This document shows, piece by piece, positions 17,305 through 27,100 of a DNA stretch of 64,000 nt. The stretch spans positions 243,501 through 307,500 of the forward strand of contig NZ_CP020921.1 in assembly GCF_003057965.1 (NCBI RefSeq). Direction: 5' to 3'. A program made the translations under genes and the position numbers. Every line of letters starts with the position of its first letter. Positions within the stretch are counted from its first letter, which is position 1. The notes beneath the pieces were generated by a model. That model did not search any database and was not told the DNA's origin. It worked only from the letters and a program-made list of their open reading frames with translations. The DNA is from Thermodesulfobium acidiphilum (lineage in GTDB: Bacteria > Thermodesulfobiota > Thermodesulfobiia > Thermodesulfobiales > Thermodesulfobiaceae).

Positions 17305-18060
17305 TTGATAAAGATCGTGTATCTTGACTATAAGAGAAAATTTTATGTTGAAAACCTACACGGCGATCTGAAACCTACTTTTGTTGATGTTGAAGAGTCA
17401 AAAATCCTGATCCTTTCTAGGGATATAGTGCTAGAAGCAAAGGACATTGTATGTAGTCTCAGAAAGGATATTGTTGAACACATTGAAAGGGAGCGTTTTT
17501 TTAAAAACTCTCTAATTCCGTTGCAGAATATTTTAGGAGAGCCATATATTGTAAGTATTATGAAAAATTATTCAAAAATTATGAACGTTGGGCCTATGGC
17601 ATGCGTGGCGGGTGCTATAGCTCAAATTCTTGGTGAAAAACTTTTTAAGGGAGAAGATTTAATAATAGAAAATGGTGGGGACATTTTTATCTATAAAAAA
17701 GGTTTAATAAATATAAAAGTTTATACAAACGATGAGGTCTTTAAGGACAAAATTGTTATAAGTGTTGAAGGGGGGGAAGATTTTAAACCTTTGGGGGTTG
17801 CTACGTCATCTGCAACTATCGGTCCCTCTCTTTCTTTTGGCAAAACTTGTGCTACCGTAGTAGTGAGCAACAACTGTGCCCTGTCCGATGCTGCTGCTAC
17901 AAGAATAGCAAACGATATTAAAACTTCTCAAGATCTTAAGAGAGTTTTGGACAAGTACAAAAAGATGATATATGATTGTAATATACCAATTCTGGGTGTT
18001 GTTTGTGTAATTGATTCAAGTATGGCCCTATTTGGGAAGATAAAGGTTGATTTCGTATAA
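17305..18060 (+). CDS. UPF0280 family protein (ApbE-like fold)
   Basis: The 251-aa protein shows the UPF0280 signature around GPMACVAGAIAQ, then IIENGGDIFIY, a C-terminal LGVATSSATIGPSLSFG region and CALSDAAATRIAND. The family shares a fold with ApbE flavin transferases, but its reaction has not been established. It starts on TTG 17305, 6 bp after the YchF-like gene, with only a weak CCAGG upstream, so coupling to the previous gene is likely. There is no signal peptide. Confidence 0.85.
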   Translation: MIKIVYLDYKRKFYVENLHGDLKPTFVDVEESKILILSRDIVLEAKDIVCSLRKDIVEHIERERFFKNSLIPLQNILGEPYIVSIMKNYSKIMNVGPMACVAGAIAQILGEKLFKGEDLIIENGGDIFIYKKGLINIKVYTNDEVFKDKIVISVEGGEDFKPLGVATSSATIGPSLSFGKTCATVVVSNNCALSDAAATRIANDIKTSQDLKRVLDKYKKMIYDCNIPILGVVCVIDSSMALFGKIKVDFV

Positions 18061-18101
18061 ATGTGTCATTGTTTTTGCTGTTTTCTCTATATTGATAACT
18101 G

Positions 18102-18110
18102 TGTTATAAT
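18102..18110 (+). promoter_or_regulatory. Extended -10 promoter for tRNA-Ser
   Basis: TG-T-TATAAT is a perfect extended -10 element. The -35 region is poor (TTTTCT at about 18081). Initiation would fall near 18117, 8 bp before the mature tRNA 5' end at 18125. Confidence 0.6.
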
Positions 18111-18124
18111 ATGTTTTGCTTTTG

Positions 18125-18219
<95 letters not shown>

Positions 18220-18228
18220 TTTTATCCC

Positions 18229-18246
18229 TGCCCTTAAAAAAGGGCA
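18229..18246 (+). other. Hairpin in the tRNA-Ser / rpsF intergenic leader
   Basis: TGCCCTT and AAGGGCA form a 7-bp perfect stem around a 4-nt A-rich loop. The sequence after it is AAACCC, not a T-run, so it is not a classical terminator for the plus strand. It may stabilise the tRNA-processed 5' end of the rpsF mRNA or take part in regulation. Confidence 0.4.
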
Positions 18247-18268
18247 AAACCCATAGGGAGGTGTATTG

Positions 18269-18649
18269 TTGGCAAATTCAAAGCTTTATGAACTGGTAAT
18301 TTTGTTTAATCCCAATGCAGAAGAGGAAAAGATTGATGCGTTGATGAAACGTATTCACGATCTGATCTCAAAAAGTTCTGGAGAACTCTTGAAAAGCGAT
18401 AATTGGGGGAAAAAAAGATTGGCTTACACCATCGATGACTTGCGTGAAGCCATTTATATCTATGATGAGTTCAGGCTTCCAACGTCTGTGGTGGCTGAGG
18501 TTGACAGAATTTTGAAGATTAGCGAGATTGTTATCCGTCACATGATTGTTAAGAAACCAGACGTCCTTCAAAAAGCTGCTTTAAATGCTGAAAAGGAGGA
18601 TAATCAGTCAAAAGAGGGAGAGACTGATTCTAATGAGCAGGTTCAATAA
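18269..18649 (+). CDS. rpsF: Ribosomal protein bS6
   Basis: bS6 is a small-subunit protein that pairs with bS18 on the central domain of 16S rRNA. The 126-aa product begins ANSKLYELVILFNP and has the usual LRKIxRLxYxI-type core (WGKKRLAYTID) and DRILKISEIVIRHMIVK, with an acidic C-terminal tail. TTG 18269 is preferred to TTG 18266, because GGGAGG then sits about 7 nt upstream. It heads the conserved rpsF-ssb-rpsR cluster. Confidence 0.95.
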   Translation: MANSKLYELVILFNPNAEEEKIDALMKRIHDLISKSSGELLKSDNWGKKRLAYTIDDLREAIYIYDEFRLPTSVVAEVDRILKISEIVIRHMIVKKPDVLQKAALNAEKEDNQSKEGETDSNEQVQ

Positions 18650-19058
18650 GGTTATTTTGGTAGGTAGACTGGTTAAGGATCCGGAGCTTAGATACACAGC
18701 TGAGGGTGTTCCAGTGGCAAGTTTGACTATTGCTGTTAATAGAATTAACAGGAAAAACTCTACCGATCAAACAAATGCAGATTTTTTTAATATTGTTGCC
18801 TGGCGCGCTACAGCAGAGTTTGCTAGTAACTTTATGAGGAAAGGGATTCTCTTTCTTGTAGAGGGCAGATTGCAAAATAGAAGTTATGAAACAAAAGAGG
18901 GTTCAAAAAGAACGGTAACTGAAATTGTAGCAGACAGCATACAGCTTTTGAGTCCAAAACAAGAAAGCGCTCAGAAATCTGAGACAGGAGAAGATGTTGC
19001 AGAGTTAGATGACTTTATTTTTGATGATGATTTTTCGAAAGGAGATTCTCCATTCTAA
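18633..19058 (+). CDS. ssb: Single-stranded DNA-binding protein
   Basis: The 141-aa protein has an OB fold starting MSRFNKVILVGRLVKDPELRY and a WRATAEF segment. The acidic C-terminus ends DSPF, close to the conserved D-D-I-P-F peptide that recruits repair and replication proteins. The ATG at 18633 is chosen because the family always begins at this point; the frame is open 48 bp further upstream. It overlaps rpsF by 17 bp. Confidence 0.95.
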   Translation: MSRFNKVILVGRLVKDPELRYTAEGVPVASLTIAVNRINRKNSTDQTNADFFNIVAWRATAEFASNFMRKGILFLVEGRLQNRSYETKEGSKRTVTEIVADSIQLLSPKQESAQKSETGEDVAELDDFIFDDDFSKGDSPF

Positions 19059-19137
19059 TGTTTAAACTGTTGGTTTATTCTAAAATCTCTTAAAGAATGC
19101 AAGATAGTTATTTTTTAAATTTTAAGGAGGGTTTTGG

Positions 19138-19371
19138 TTGGCTTTACAAAATACAAGAAAAAGGGTTAGACGAAAGGCTTGTTCTTTTTGTGCTGAGAAG
19201 GTGAAATATATTGATTATAAAGATGTTAATCGTTTAAAGAAATATTTAAGCGACAGAGGCAAGATTTTGCCAAAAAGGGCTACAGGAGTTTGTGCTAAGC
19301 ACCAAAGGCAGCTTACAACTGCGATTAAGAGGGCAAGAATGATAGCTCTTTTACCATTTACTGTTGATTAG
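19138..19371 (+). CDS. rpsR: Ribosomal protein bS18, zinc-ligand form
   Basis: The 77-aa protein contains the bS18 core ([21 protein letters not shown] ... [14 protein letters not shown]). Both CSFC near residue 15 and GVCAKH near residue 52 are retained, so it is the zinc-binding (C+) type. Start is TTG 19138 with AAGGAGG upstream. Standard rpsF-ssb-rpsR order. Confidence 0.96.
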   Translation: MALQNTRKRVRRKACSFCAEKVKYIDYKDVNRLKKYLSDRGKILPKRATGVCAKHQRQLTTAIKRARMIALLPFTVD

Positions 19372-19381
19372 AAAATAATTA

Positions 19382-19447
19382 TGGGTAGTTAGCTATGAGT
19401 TTTTAGTACTTGATTGCCAGGATCTAAAACCGTTTGCTAACTACTCA
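19382..19447 (+). ncRNA. Unassigned two-tier stem-loop in the rpsR / DUF2232 intergenic region
   Basis: TGGGTAGTTAGC (19382-19393) pairs with GCTAACTACTCA (19436-19447) over 12 bp, with one G-T wobble. A second helix, TTTTAG/CTAAAA (19401-19406 with 19424-19429), lies inside it, leaving a 17-nt apical loop. No T-run follows; a Shine-Dalgarno for the next gene begins about 8 nt later. It may be an mRNA leader element controlling the DUF2232 membrane protein and rplI. I recognise no known family. Confidence 0.45.
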
Positions 19448-19465
19448 CTTGTTTAAGGAGGTTAT

Positions 19466-20395
19466 TTGCTTAAAAAAAACTTTGATGCCATTGAGGTTTT
19501 CTTAGCTTCAGCCTTGGTGGTTTTTTTTGTTTTGTTTGGTGTTTACGTTCCAACTTTTGGTTTTTTGGGGCTTCTTTTAATGGCTGTTCCTATATGTATA
19601 GTTACTTATAGGAGAGGTATTTTTTATGGCGTTTTAACTCTTCTTTTGTCAGGTATTATCCTTGCTATTCTTTTGCCATATATCATTTCTGTAATATTTT
19701 GTACAATTAACTTTTCTCTTGGCATTGTTATGGGACTAATTTTAAGGAAAGAAAAGCCAATAAACGTACTACTTGGGACAACTGCAGCACTGTCTGGATT
19801 ATTTGCTTTAGGTGTAGCATTCTTTATTCTAACTGGTCCAAAGGATCTTCTAAGCAATCTTTATGCAGCTTTTGAATCGTATATGATATCTTATTATCAA
19901 GGTTCTTCAGGGGTTGCGACTGAAGAAGTAAAGCAATTTGTAAAGTATATTGAAATCTATCTTCCTTCTTTAGTAATACTTTTATTCTTCATCTGGTCAG
20001 TATTTCAATACAGGATTGTTTCGTATGTCTTAAGATACCTATACAAGGTTGAAGTTCCACAGTTTGGCGATTTTAAAGAGGTTCGAATTCCGTACGAATT
20101 AAGTTTTCTTTTTTTAGCTTCATTGATAGCTAGTTTTTTGCCTATTTCAAATGAAATTAAGAATGCTTTTTTAAACGTTGAGCTAATACTTACTTTTATA
20201 TATATGTTTGCTGGCGCATCTGTGCTTTTCTTTATTCTGTCTAAAAAATTATTTTTTAAGAATGACACCATAACTAAAATTATAAATTTGATTGTAGTAC
20301 TACTTTTTGTAATAGTGCCGTTTTTAAGCTTTTTTTTGGTTTTTTTGGGGGTGTTTGATTCTGTATTTAATATTAGAAAGTACTTTAAACTTTAG
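19466..20395 (+). CDS. DUF2232 (YybS-like) integral membrane protein
   Basis: The 309-aa protein is highly hydrophobic with about eight membrane segments. Its position between rpsR and rplI is where YybS/DUF2232 proteins usually occur. Conserved-looking elements are an N-terminal YVPTFGFLGLLLMAVPI stretch and a membrane pair around GIVMGLILRKEKP. The function of the family is unknown. It starts on TTG 19466 behind AAGGAGGT and downstream of the stem-loop at 19382-19447. Confidence 0.75.
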   Translation: MLKKNFDAIEVFLASALVVFFVLFGVYVPTFGFLGLLLMAVPICIVTYRRGIFYGVLTLLLSGIILAILLPYIISVIFCTINFSLGIVMGLILRKEKPINVLLGTTAALSGLFALGVAFFILTGPKDLLSNLYAAFESYMISYYQGSSGVATEEVKQFVKYIEIYLPSLVILLFFIWSVFQYRIVSYVLRYLYKVEVPQFGDFKEVRIPYELSFLFLASLIASFLPISNEIKNAFLNVELILTFIYMFAGASVLFFILSKKLFFKNDTITKIINLIVVLLFVIVPFLSFFLVFLGVFDSVFNIRKYFKL

Positions 20396-20440
20396 ATTTG
20401 GACAGATTTTTTAAAATTTTGTTAGGAAGGAGTGATATAT

Positions 20441-20899
20441 ATGGATAAGATTAAGGTTCTTTTAATTCAGGATATAAAATCCCTTGGCAAGGCAGGGGAT
20501 ATAGTTGAGGTATCTCAAGGGTATGCAAGAAACTATTTATTTTTGAAAAATCTTGCGAAAGAAGCTACAAAACCAATTATCGAAGAGTATGAGAAAAGAA
20601 AAATAGCTAACAAAAAGAAAGAGGACAAAAAATTGGCAGAAGCCAAAAATATATCACAAAAGCTTTCCTCAACAAATATAGTAATAAAAGCGAGGATGGG
20701 AGAAAATAATAAATTTTATGGAGCAATAACTTCCAAAGATATATCAAACAAACTAAAGGAAATGGGATTTGATTTCGATCCAAAACAAATAACCTTTGAA
20801 GGGGCGAAGGTTCCTGGTGAGTATGAGGCAAAGATAAGAGTTTATCCAGGAGTATTTTCTGTCATAAAGTTAACAGTCGAAGGCGTTTTAGATTTATAA
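20441..20899 (+). CDS. rplI: Ribosomal protein bL9
   Basis: The 152-aa protein begins MDKIKVLLIQDIKSLGKAGD and has the family signature GYARNYLFLKNLA. A long Lys/Glu-rich connecting helix and a C-terminal domain with NNKFYGAITSKDI follow. bL9 binds 23S rRNA near the L1 stalk. GGAAGGAGTG precedes the ATG at 20441; the frame is open 9 bp further upstream but without a suitable start. Confidence 0.96.
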   Translation: MDKIKVLLIQDIKSLGKAGDIVEVSQGYARNYLFLKNLAKEATKPIIEEYEKRKIANKKKEDKKLAEAKNISQKLSSTNIVIKARMGENNKFYGAITSKDISNKLKEMGFDFDPKQITFEGAKVPGEYEAKIRVYPGVFSVIKLTVEGVLDL

Positions 20900-20934
20900 T
20901 TCTTTAATTTTAAAAACAAGCGATCGGGTTAAAT

Positions 20935-22617
20935 ATGACTGATTTTGATTATGTTAAAAAACAAATTTCTATTACCGACGTTATCGGACACTACGTTCAT
21001 CTAAAACAAAGAGGCAACAGTTTAGTTGGACTTTGTCCTTTTCACAATGAGAAAACTCCATCCTTTTATGTTAGCCCAGAAAAAGGGCTTTTTTACTGTT
21101 TTGGGTGTAAAGTTGGCGGAGACGTTTTTACTTTTCTAATGAAATTGGAAAACCTTACCTTTGTTGAAGCATTTAAGAAAGCAGCTTCAATTTGTGGGGT
21201 TGAAGTCTCATCCGAATTTGAAAATTCTTCAAAGGATCAGGTTTTAAGGGTTTTAAAAGAGGCAGGCGCATTTTTTACAGAAAATTTGTGGAAAGAATCA
21301 GGAAAAGATGCTTTAGAATATATGCGTTCAAGAGGCTTTTCTGATGATTTTTTAAAAGAATATGAAGTTGGCTTTGTTCCAGAAGACGCAAGTGAATTAG
21401 TTGAAAGGCTAAAAAGACTTTCCTTTTCTGAGGATATAATTTATAAATCTGCAATCTTTTTAAACTTTAAAGAAGGCATTTTAAGGCTTTCTGGAAGAGT
21501 TTCATTTCCTATAAAAAATGTAGAGAATGAAATAGTTGCATTTGGCGCAAGACTTATTAAAAACGAACCTGATTCTCCAAAATACTTAAATTATCCTGAT
21601 ACGCTTGTTTTTAGGAAAAAGAATGCACTTTTCTTAATTGATAAAGCATTTGAACACATAAAGAGTTTAAGGAAAGTTATTCTTGTAGAAGGCTATTTAG
21701 ATGCCTTGATGATGCACCAGAAAGGCTTTAAAAATACAGTTGCATCTTTAGGCACAACCCTTAATCCATCTAGTTTCAAGAGAATTGATAAACTTGTAGA
21801 TAGATTGATAATTATGTACGATTCTGATGATGCTGGGAAAATTGCTACCAACAGACTCTTAAATATGACAGATCAGTTTACCTGTAATCTGTCTGTTGCA
21901 AGTCTGCCAGAAGGGCTTGATCCCCACGACGTTTTAACAAAATATGGCAAAGGTGCAATGGAAAGAATAGTGCAAAATTATATTAGCGGAGTTGATTTTA
22001 GAATTAATCTTATATTTTCTAATCCTTCTAACACAATAGAATCAAAAAGACAAAAGTATAGATTAGCCATTAGGGAACTGCAAAATCTTGGAGCAGAAGA
22101 GATTGAAGAATTTGTAAAAAAAGTTAGTGAAAAGTTGCACGTTCCTGAATCAAGAATTTTGTCTGACTCAGAGAGAATGTCTAGAAAAAAGATATCAGGA
22201 GAAAAGATTTTTTATAATTTGGTTAACTATTTTGATAGACATATTTTGAGAACTATTATTGAGAGGCCTGATTTTTATTTTTTGCTTAAGTCTTTTGATT
22301 ATTCTATGCTCTTTAACGATGAAGAGTATTTACAAGCTGCAGAAGAGATTTTTAATATGGATAGCTTTGATATTGACGATAATATTCTTGACCTGTCAGA
22401 TAAAACGAAGGCAAAAATAAGTCAGATTATACTTGAAGATGTGCCAATTATTCCAGATGATCAATGGGAGGAGATATTACAACTGGCGTGGACAAGAAAA
22501 AATATGTTTCTGTTGAAAGAGAACCTGTCCAAAGATAAGGATGCTATGATTGAATTTTTAGAGTTAGCAAAAAAAGAAAAGGAGCTGTCTTCAAAAATTG
22601 CAAGAATTAACGGTTGA
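20935..22617 (+). CDS. dnaG: DNA primase DnaG
   Basis: DnaG makes RNA primers for replication. The 560-aa protein has an N-terminal CHC2 zinc finger (CPFHNEKTPSF ... YCFGC), and a Toprim core with VEGYLDAL and the acidic YDSDDAG. Its C-terminal helicase-interaction region is short. It lies 35 bp after rplI. No replicative helicase gene (dnaB) is next to it, unlike many genomes. Confidence 0.95.
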   Translation: MTDFDYVKKQISITDVIGHYVHLKQRGNSLVGLCPFHNEKTPSFYVSPEKGLFYCFGCKVGGDVFTFLMKLENLTFVEAFKKAASICGVEVSSEFENSSKDQVLRVLKEAGAFFTENLWKESGKDALEYMRSRGFSDDFLKEYEVGFVPEDASELVERLKRLSFSEDIIYKSAIFLNFKEGILRLSGRVSFPIKNVENEIVAFGARLIKNEPDSPKYLNYPDTLVFRKKNALFLIDKAFEHIKSLRKVILVEGYLDALMMHQKGFKNTVASLGTTLNPSSFKRIDKLVDRLIIMYDSDDAGKIATNRLLNMTDQFTCNLSVASLPEGLDPHDVLTKYGKGAMERIVQNYISGVDFRINLIFSNPSNTIESKRQKYRLAIRELQNLGAEEIEEFVKKVSEKLHVPESRILSDSERMSRKKISGEKIFYNLVNYFDRHILRTIIERPDFYFLLKSFDYSMLFNDEEYLQAAEEIFNMDSFDIDDNILDLSDKTKAKISQIILEDVPIIPDDQWEEILQLAWTRKNMFLLKENLSKDKDAMIEFLELAKKEKELSSKIARING

Positions 22618-22644
22618 TATCTTAAATACGTTAAGATTAGTTTT

Positions 22645-23091
22645 ATGCTAAAGTTTGAAGGTGAAACCTTTAAAGTGTTAATTAAGGATGAAAAGGAGAT
22701 GATTAAGTTTGGTTCTAAGGTTGGATCTTGCCTTGAGAAAGGAGATGTCTTGCTTTTGGAAGGAAAGCTTGGTTCTGGCAAGACTACCTTTGTGCGAGGG
22801 ATAATAAAAGATGCCTTTAGTCCAAGTTTTACTCTCTTAAACAAGTATAACTTTAAAGATACTCAAATTTATCATTTTGATTTTTACAGGTTAGAAAAAC
22901 CTGATTATGACCTTTTTATAGAACTTGAAGAGGTTGAAGATGCAGTGGTGATCGTTGAATGGCCAAAATTTGACATACCAATATTCGAAAAGTCTACTAT
23001 TTTAAAGTTTATTATATTTGAGGATCATAGAGAAGTTATAATCTGTGGTGAAAAGGCACGTGAATTTTACCAAAGCTATTCTAAAAAGTAA
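22645..23091 (+). CDS. tsaE: tRNA threonylcarbamoyladenosine biosynthesis ATPase TsaE
   Basis: TsaE is the ATPase partner of TsaB-TsaD in making t6A37 of ANN-decoding tRNAs. The 148-aa protein has the Walker A GKLGSGKTTF, the switch-like FSPSFTLLNKY segment and YHFDFYRL, all family features. VEWP near the C-terminus is also diagnostic. It lies 27 bp after dnaG and 5 bp before tsaB. Confidence 0.92.
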   Translation: MLKFEGETFKVLIKDEKEMIKFGSKVGSCLEKGDVLLLEGKLGSGKTTFVRGIIKDAFSPSFTLLNKYNFKDTQIYHFDFYRLEKPDYDLFIELEEVEDAVVIVEWPKFDIPIFEKSTILKFIIFEDHREVIICGEKAREFYQSYSKK

Positions 23092-23096
23092 TTTTA

Positions 23097-23699
23097 ATGA
23101 ATATTATGTTTAGAAAAAATAAATTCTTTATAGCGCACATTAACGACGAAACCTATTTCTTAATAGATAATGGAAAAGGTATTAAAGATTTTAGTTTCAA
23201 AGGACAATTATCAGATCAACTCCATCTAAAATTTAAACAATTTTTGGATTTATATGAGGTTAGTCTAGATGATATTAATTCAATTTATGTTTCAAGAGGA
23301 CCTGGATCCTTTACTGCATTGAGAACGATTATACTATTTGCTAAAACTTTATGTTTATGCCTTGGAGCACAACTCTTTTCGTCAAATATTTTTGAAATTT
23401 TTTTATATGGTTCAGATTCTTTAAAAGGAGTTCAAAACATGGTTCTTTTTTCTAAAAAAAACAATTATTACCTGGCGAAAGTTATCCCAAATAAAGGCCT
23501 TTGTGGATACAACTTGGTTGAAGAGAGAGAATTGAACAATCTAAGTGGATTTATCATAGGAGATAAACCCTTCAAAAATTTTAAGAGCATTTCTTTCAAA
23601 GATATAAAAATAAATTTCAGTATTTTTAGAGAAGAAGATGTATATTACTTTGAGCCTGAATATGGAATTGATCTCAATGTTAAGATTTATCATCGATAG
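23097..23699 (+). CDS. tsaB: TsaB, t6A biosynthesis partner protein
   Basis: The 200-aa protein is a divergent member of the TsaB family, an inactive ASKHA-fold relative of TsaD. The motif VSRGPGSFTALRT (residues about 61-73) is diagnostic. It follows tsaE immediately. The N-terminal nucleotide motif is degenerate, which is normal for TsaB. No tsaD is in the window. Confidence 0.85.
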   Translation: MNIMFRKNKFFIAHINDETYFLIDNGKGIKDFSFKGQLSDQLHLKFKQFLDLYEVSLDDINSIYVSRGPGSFTALRTIILFAKTLCLCLGAQLFSSNIFEIFLYGSDSLKGVQNMVLFSKKNNYYLAKVIPNKGLCGYNLVEERELNNLSGFIIGDKPFKNFKSISFKDIKINFSIFREEDVYYFEPEYGIDLNVKIYHR

Positions 23700-23713
23700 A
23701 AGTTAGTCTCTTT

Positions 23714-24187
23714 ATGGAAATAAAAAACGCGAACTCTTTTAAAATAGGTCCTTCAAAGTTTGATATTATTCCTGCGACGCTCTCTCATTGTGAAAGCTTA
23801 ATGGAATTTGGCAAAGATCTTCCCTCATTTTATTCAAATATAGAGTTTTTAAAAAAGGATTTATCCGATCCTTTAAAGTGTTTTTTTATAGCAATTTATA
23901 AAGATCTGGTAGTTGGTTTCATTTCATTTTTCAAGCTATACGACGAGATTCATCTTGCTTATATATATGTAAAAAAGGATTTTAGAAATATGGGTCTGGG
24001 AACTAGGCTTTTTAAATTCGCTTATGAAAAGTTCTTCCTTAAGGGAAAAGAAATATGGCTTGAGGTAGAAACTTCGAATACAACTGCATGTCTTTTTTAT
24101 ACAAAATTAGGTTTTAGGATAGTGTATAGGAGGAAGAATTATTATGGAGAAAACAAAGATGCATGGATAATGAAGAGGGAAGCTTAA
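23714..24187 (+). CDS. rimI: GNAT acetyltransferase, RimI-like
   Basis: The 157-aa protein has the GNAT acetyl-CoA motif (RNMGLGTRLFKFA, around residue 97). It also has the RimI-type ending with LEVETSNTTACLFYTKLGF and the later RRKNYYGENKDAW. RimI acetylates the N-terminus of ribosomal protein bS18, and rimI commonly follows tsaB. The first 35 residues are less typical, so another GNAT substrate is possible. Its stop is 3 bp from the convergent mfd stop. Confidence 0.75.
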   Translation: MEIKNANSFKIGPSKFDIIPATLSHCESLMEFGKDLPSFYSNIEFLKKDLSDPLKCFFIAIYKDLVVGFISFFKLYDEIHLAYIYVKKDFRNMGLGTRLFKFAYEKFFLKGKEIWLEVETSNTTACLFYTKLGFRIVYRRKNYYGENKDAWIMKREA

Positions 24188-24190
24188 GAA

Positions 24191-27100
24191 TTAGCTAGAT
24201 AGTAGTGAAAGTAGGGAAATAGCAAAGCCAAATGAATCAGCTGGACTGGATGGCCTAATTACTATTTCTTCCTTTGTAGCTTTAACAAAAAAGCCACTCT
24301 TCTTAATTTTTTCAATATATTCATTATTATTTGGAGCTATTTTGATGCTGTCTTTTAGAATATTTAATTCCTTTATTCCAATTTTTGTGGCCTTTAATTT
24401 TATTAATGTCAGCAAGAAGAGATTCGATAGCTCTTTTGGCATTTTACCAAACCTGTCTTCAATTTCTTCCTGTAACGAAAAAAGTTCTTCTTCACTTTCA
24501 ACTTTTTGAAGTCTTTTGTAAAGATCAATCCTTAATCCCTCTTCATTTATATAATTTTTGTCTATATAGAGTTCAATTTCAGCTTTTATTTTAGTAAATT
24601 CCTTAACGGTTCCTCTTATTCTTGCAAGCTCTTCTGCGATCATCTCTGTGAACAGTTCAACTCCAATATTTTCCATATGTCCGTGTTGTTCTGTCCCCAG
24701 AACATTTCCAGTCCCTCTAATTTCCATGTCTTTCAGACTTATATTAAAGCCGCTAACAAGTGAAGAATTCCTTTGGATGGTTTCCAGCCTTCTTTTTGCA
24801 TCTTCTGTAATTCTTTTATCTGAACTATATAAAAAATACGCATAACCCTGTTTGAAGCTCCTGCCTACCCTGCCTCTTAGTTGATAGAGTTCAGAAAGTC
24901 CAAATAAATCTGCATTGTTTATAATTATAGTATTTACCTCAGGAATATCTAAACCAGATTCTAATATCGCTGTTGAAATGAGAAGGTCTATTTCTTTGTT
25001 TAAAAATCTCTCTAGTGTGGTTGATATTTCTTGAGGACTTTTTTGGCCGTGTAATATTGCGCAGCTAACATTTCCTACTATATTTTCTATTTTTTCTTTT
25101 AAATTGTTTAAATTAGAAATTCTTGCATCGACGACAAAAATTTGACCCCCTCTGTCAAGTTCTCTTAGTATGGCTTCTCTGACAATTACGTCTTTAAAAA
25201 CTGAAACTATTGAACGAATTGGCATTCTATTTTTTGGTGGAGTAAAGATGGTTGATATGTCCCTTAGTCCGCTTAATGCCATATTCAGAGTTCGAGGTAT
25301 AGGCGTTGCAGACAAAGACAAAACGTCTAGTTCTGTTCTAATCTTCTTAAACTGTTCTTTTTGCATGACTCCAAACTTTTGTTCTTCATCTATGATTAAT
25401 AAACCTAAATTTTTAAATTTTATATTTTTTGATAATAACGAGTGTGTTCCAATAATGATGTCTATTTTATTTTCTTTCAGATCTTTTAGGATTTTGTTTT
25501 TATTTCCTGATTTTGAAATTCTTGACAAAACTTCCACTCTTACCCCTAGGGGATCAAATCTATTTTTGAAAGTTCTATAGTGCTGATCGGCTAACAATGT
25601 GGTAGGGGCAAGTAACGCAACCTGTCTTGATGCTAGTACTGCTCTATATGCTGCTCTTATTGCTATTTCTGTTTTTCCAAAGCCAGCATCAGCTACTATC
25701 AATCTATCCATTGGATATGGTTTTGACATATCTAGAAAAACATCCTCAATAGCCCTTTCTTGGTCTGGAGTTTCATCGTAACCAAAGCTCTCTTTTAGTT
25801 CTAGTTCTTCCATAGTAGGGTCTTTGGTGTTTGAATATATAGGTCTTTGAACATTTCGTCTTGAGGCTTCTATAAAAACTATTTCATGAGCTATTTTTTC
25901 GGCAAAATCTTTAGCTCTTTTTTTCTTTGAAGTCCAATCGTTTGACCTTAAACTAGAAAGTTCTGCATCATCTGGGCCAATATATTTTGATAATCTGGTA
26001 AATTCTTCAACAGGAATGTATAAGATGTCATCATCCTTGTATAGAATTTGTGCATATTCTCTTTGGACTTTGGTAAAATTCATGAGCTTTAGTCCGATAA
26101 ATCTACCTATTCCATGATCTCTGTGTACTACCAGATCGTTGTATTGGAGTTCCTGGAGGCTAGATATACTTTTGCGTCTTGTTGTTTTTTCCTTTGTCTG
26201 TATTGTAGAAAACTCTTGTGACGTAAAGATTATTAAGTTTTCTCTGATGCTGTATTTTTTTGCCAATTTTTTGTCTATACCCAATATCTCAATGCCTGCT
26301 GGATACCTTTTCTCTGAGAATATTAATTGAGGGTTTTCAAGGTCCTTTAGGCAGTTAGGTATATGATTCATAGATACTTCAACTGTATAATTGGCATTTA
26401 AATACCAGTTAAGAGTGTTTTTTATATTTTCAGTACCCCCTCTTGGTAAAGGAGGTGCTGCTCTAACTTCCTTAACAAGAGGTTTTATTAACTCTGGATT
26501 AAAATCAACTATATCTTTAGAGCGTTCTTTTGTATTAAAATCTTCTGCAAATAAATTTTCAGGATCCCTAAATAAATTGTAGATAAAGGATGGAATTTTG
26601 ACATATATTTTGTTTTCAATTTGAAAGCTTCTTAGTTTTTTAATTTCCTGCAAAAGCCTGGTTATTTCTGATTGAACTTGATCTTTGTCGACAAAGAAGA
26701 CCATATTAAAGTCATCTAATATAGATTTTAGATCGTTTTTAAAATACAGATAATTCTCAATGCCGTAAAAGTTAGTGTCATTTTCTATGTTTGTTATTTC
26801 TTCAGAAATAATATTTCTTTCTTCTTTTGATAGGGCATTGAAAAACCTTCTGATTTTTTCCTTTTCATCTGGTGAAAATTTTAGCGTTTCTATAACAATT
26901 AAATCAAAACTTTCAATTTCTCTTAGAGTTCTTTGATCTTCCGGGTTAAAATATTTTATTGCGTTAATAGTGTTGTCGCTGAAGATTAATCTGACTGGAT
27001 TTTCTGAGTAGAATGGGAAAACGTCTAAAAGCATTCCTCTTACCGCAAATTCTCCGGGCAATTCACAAAGACTCTTTCTTGTATAATTTTTACTTAGTAA

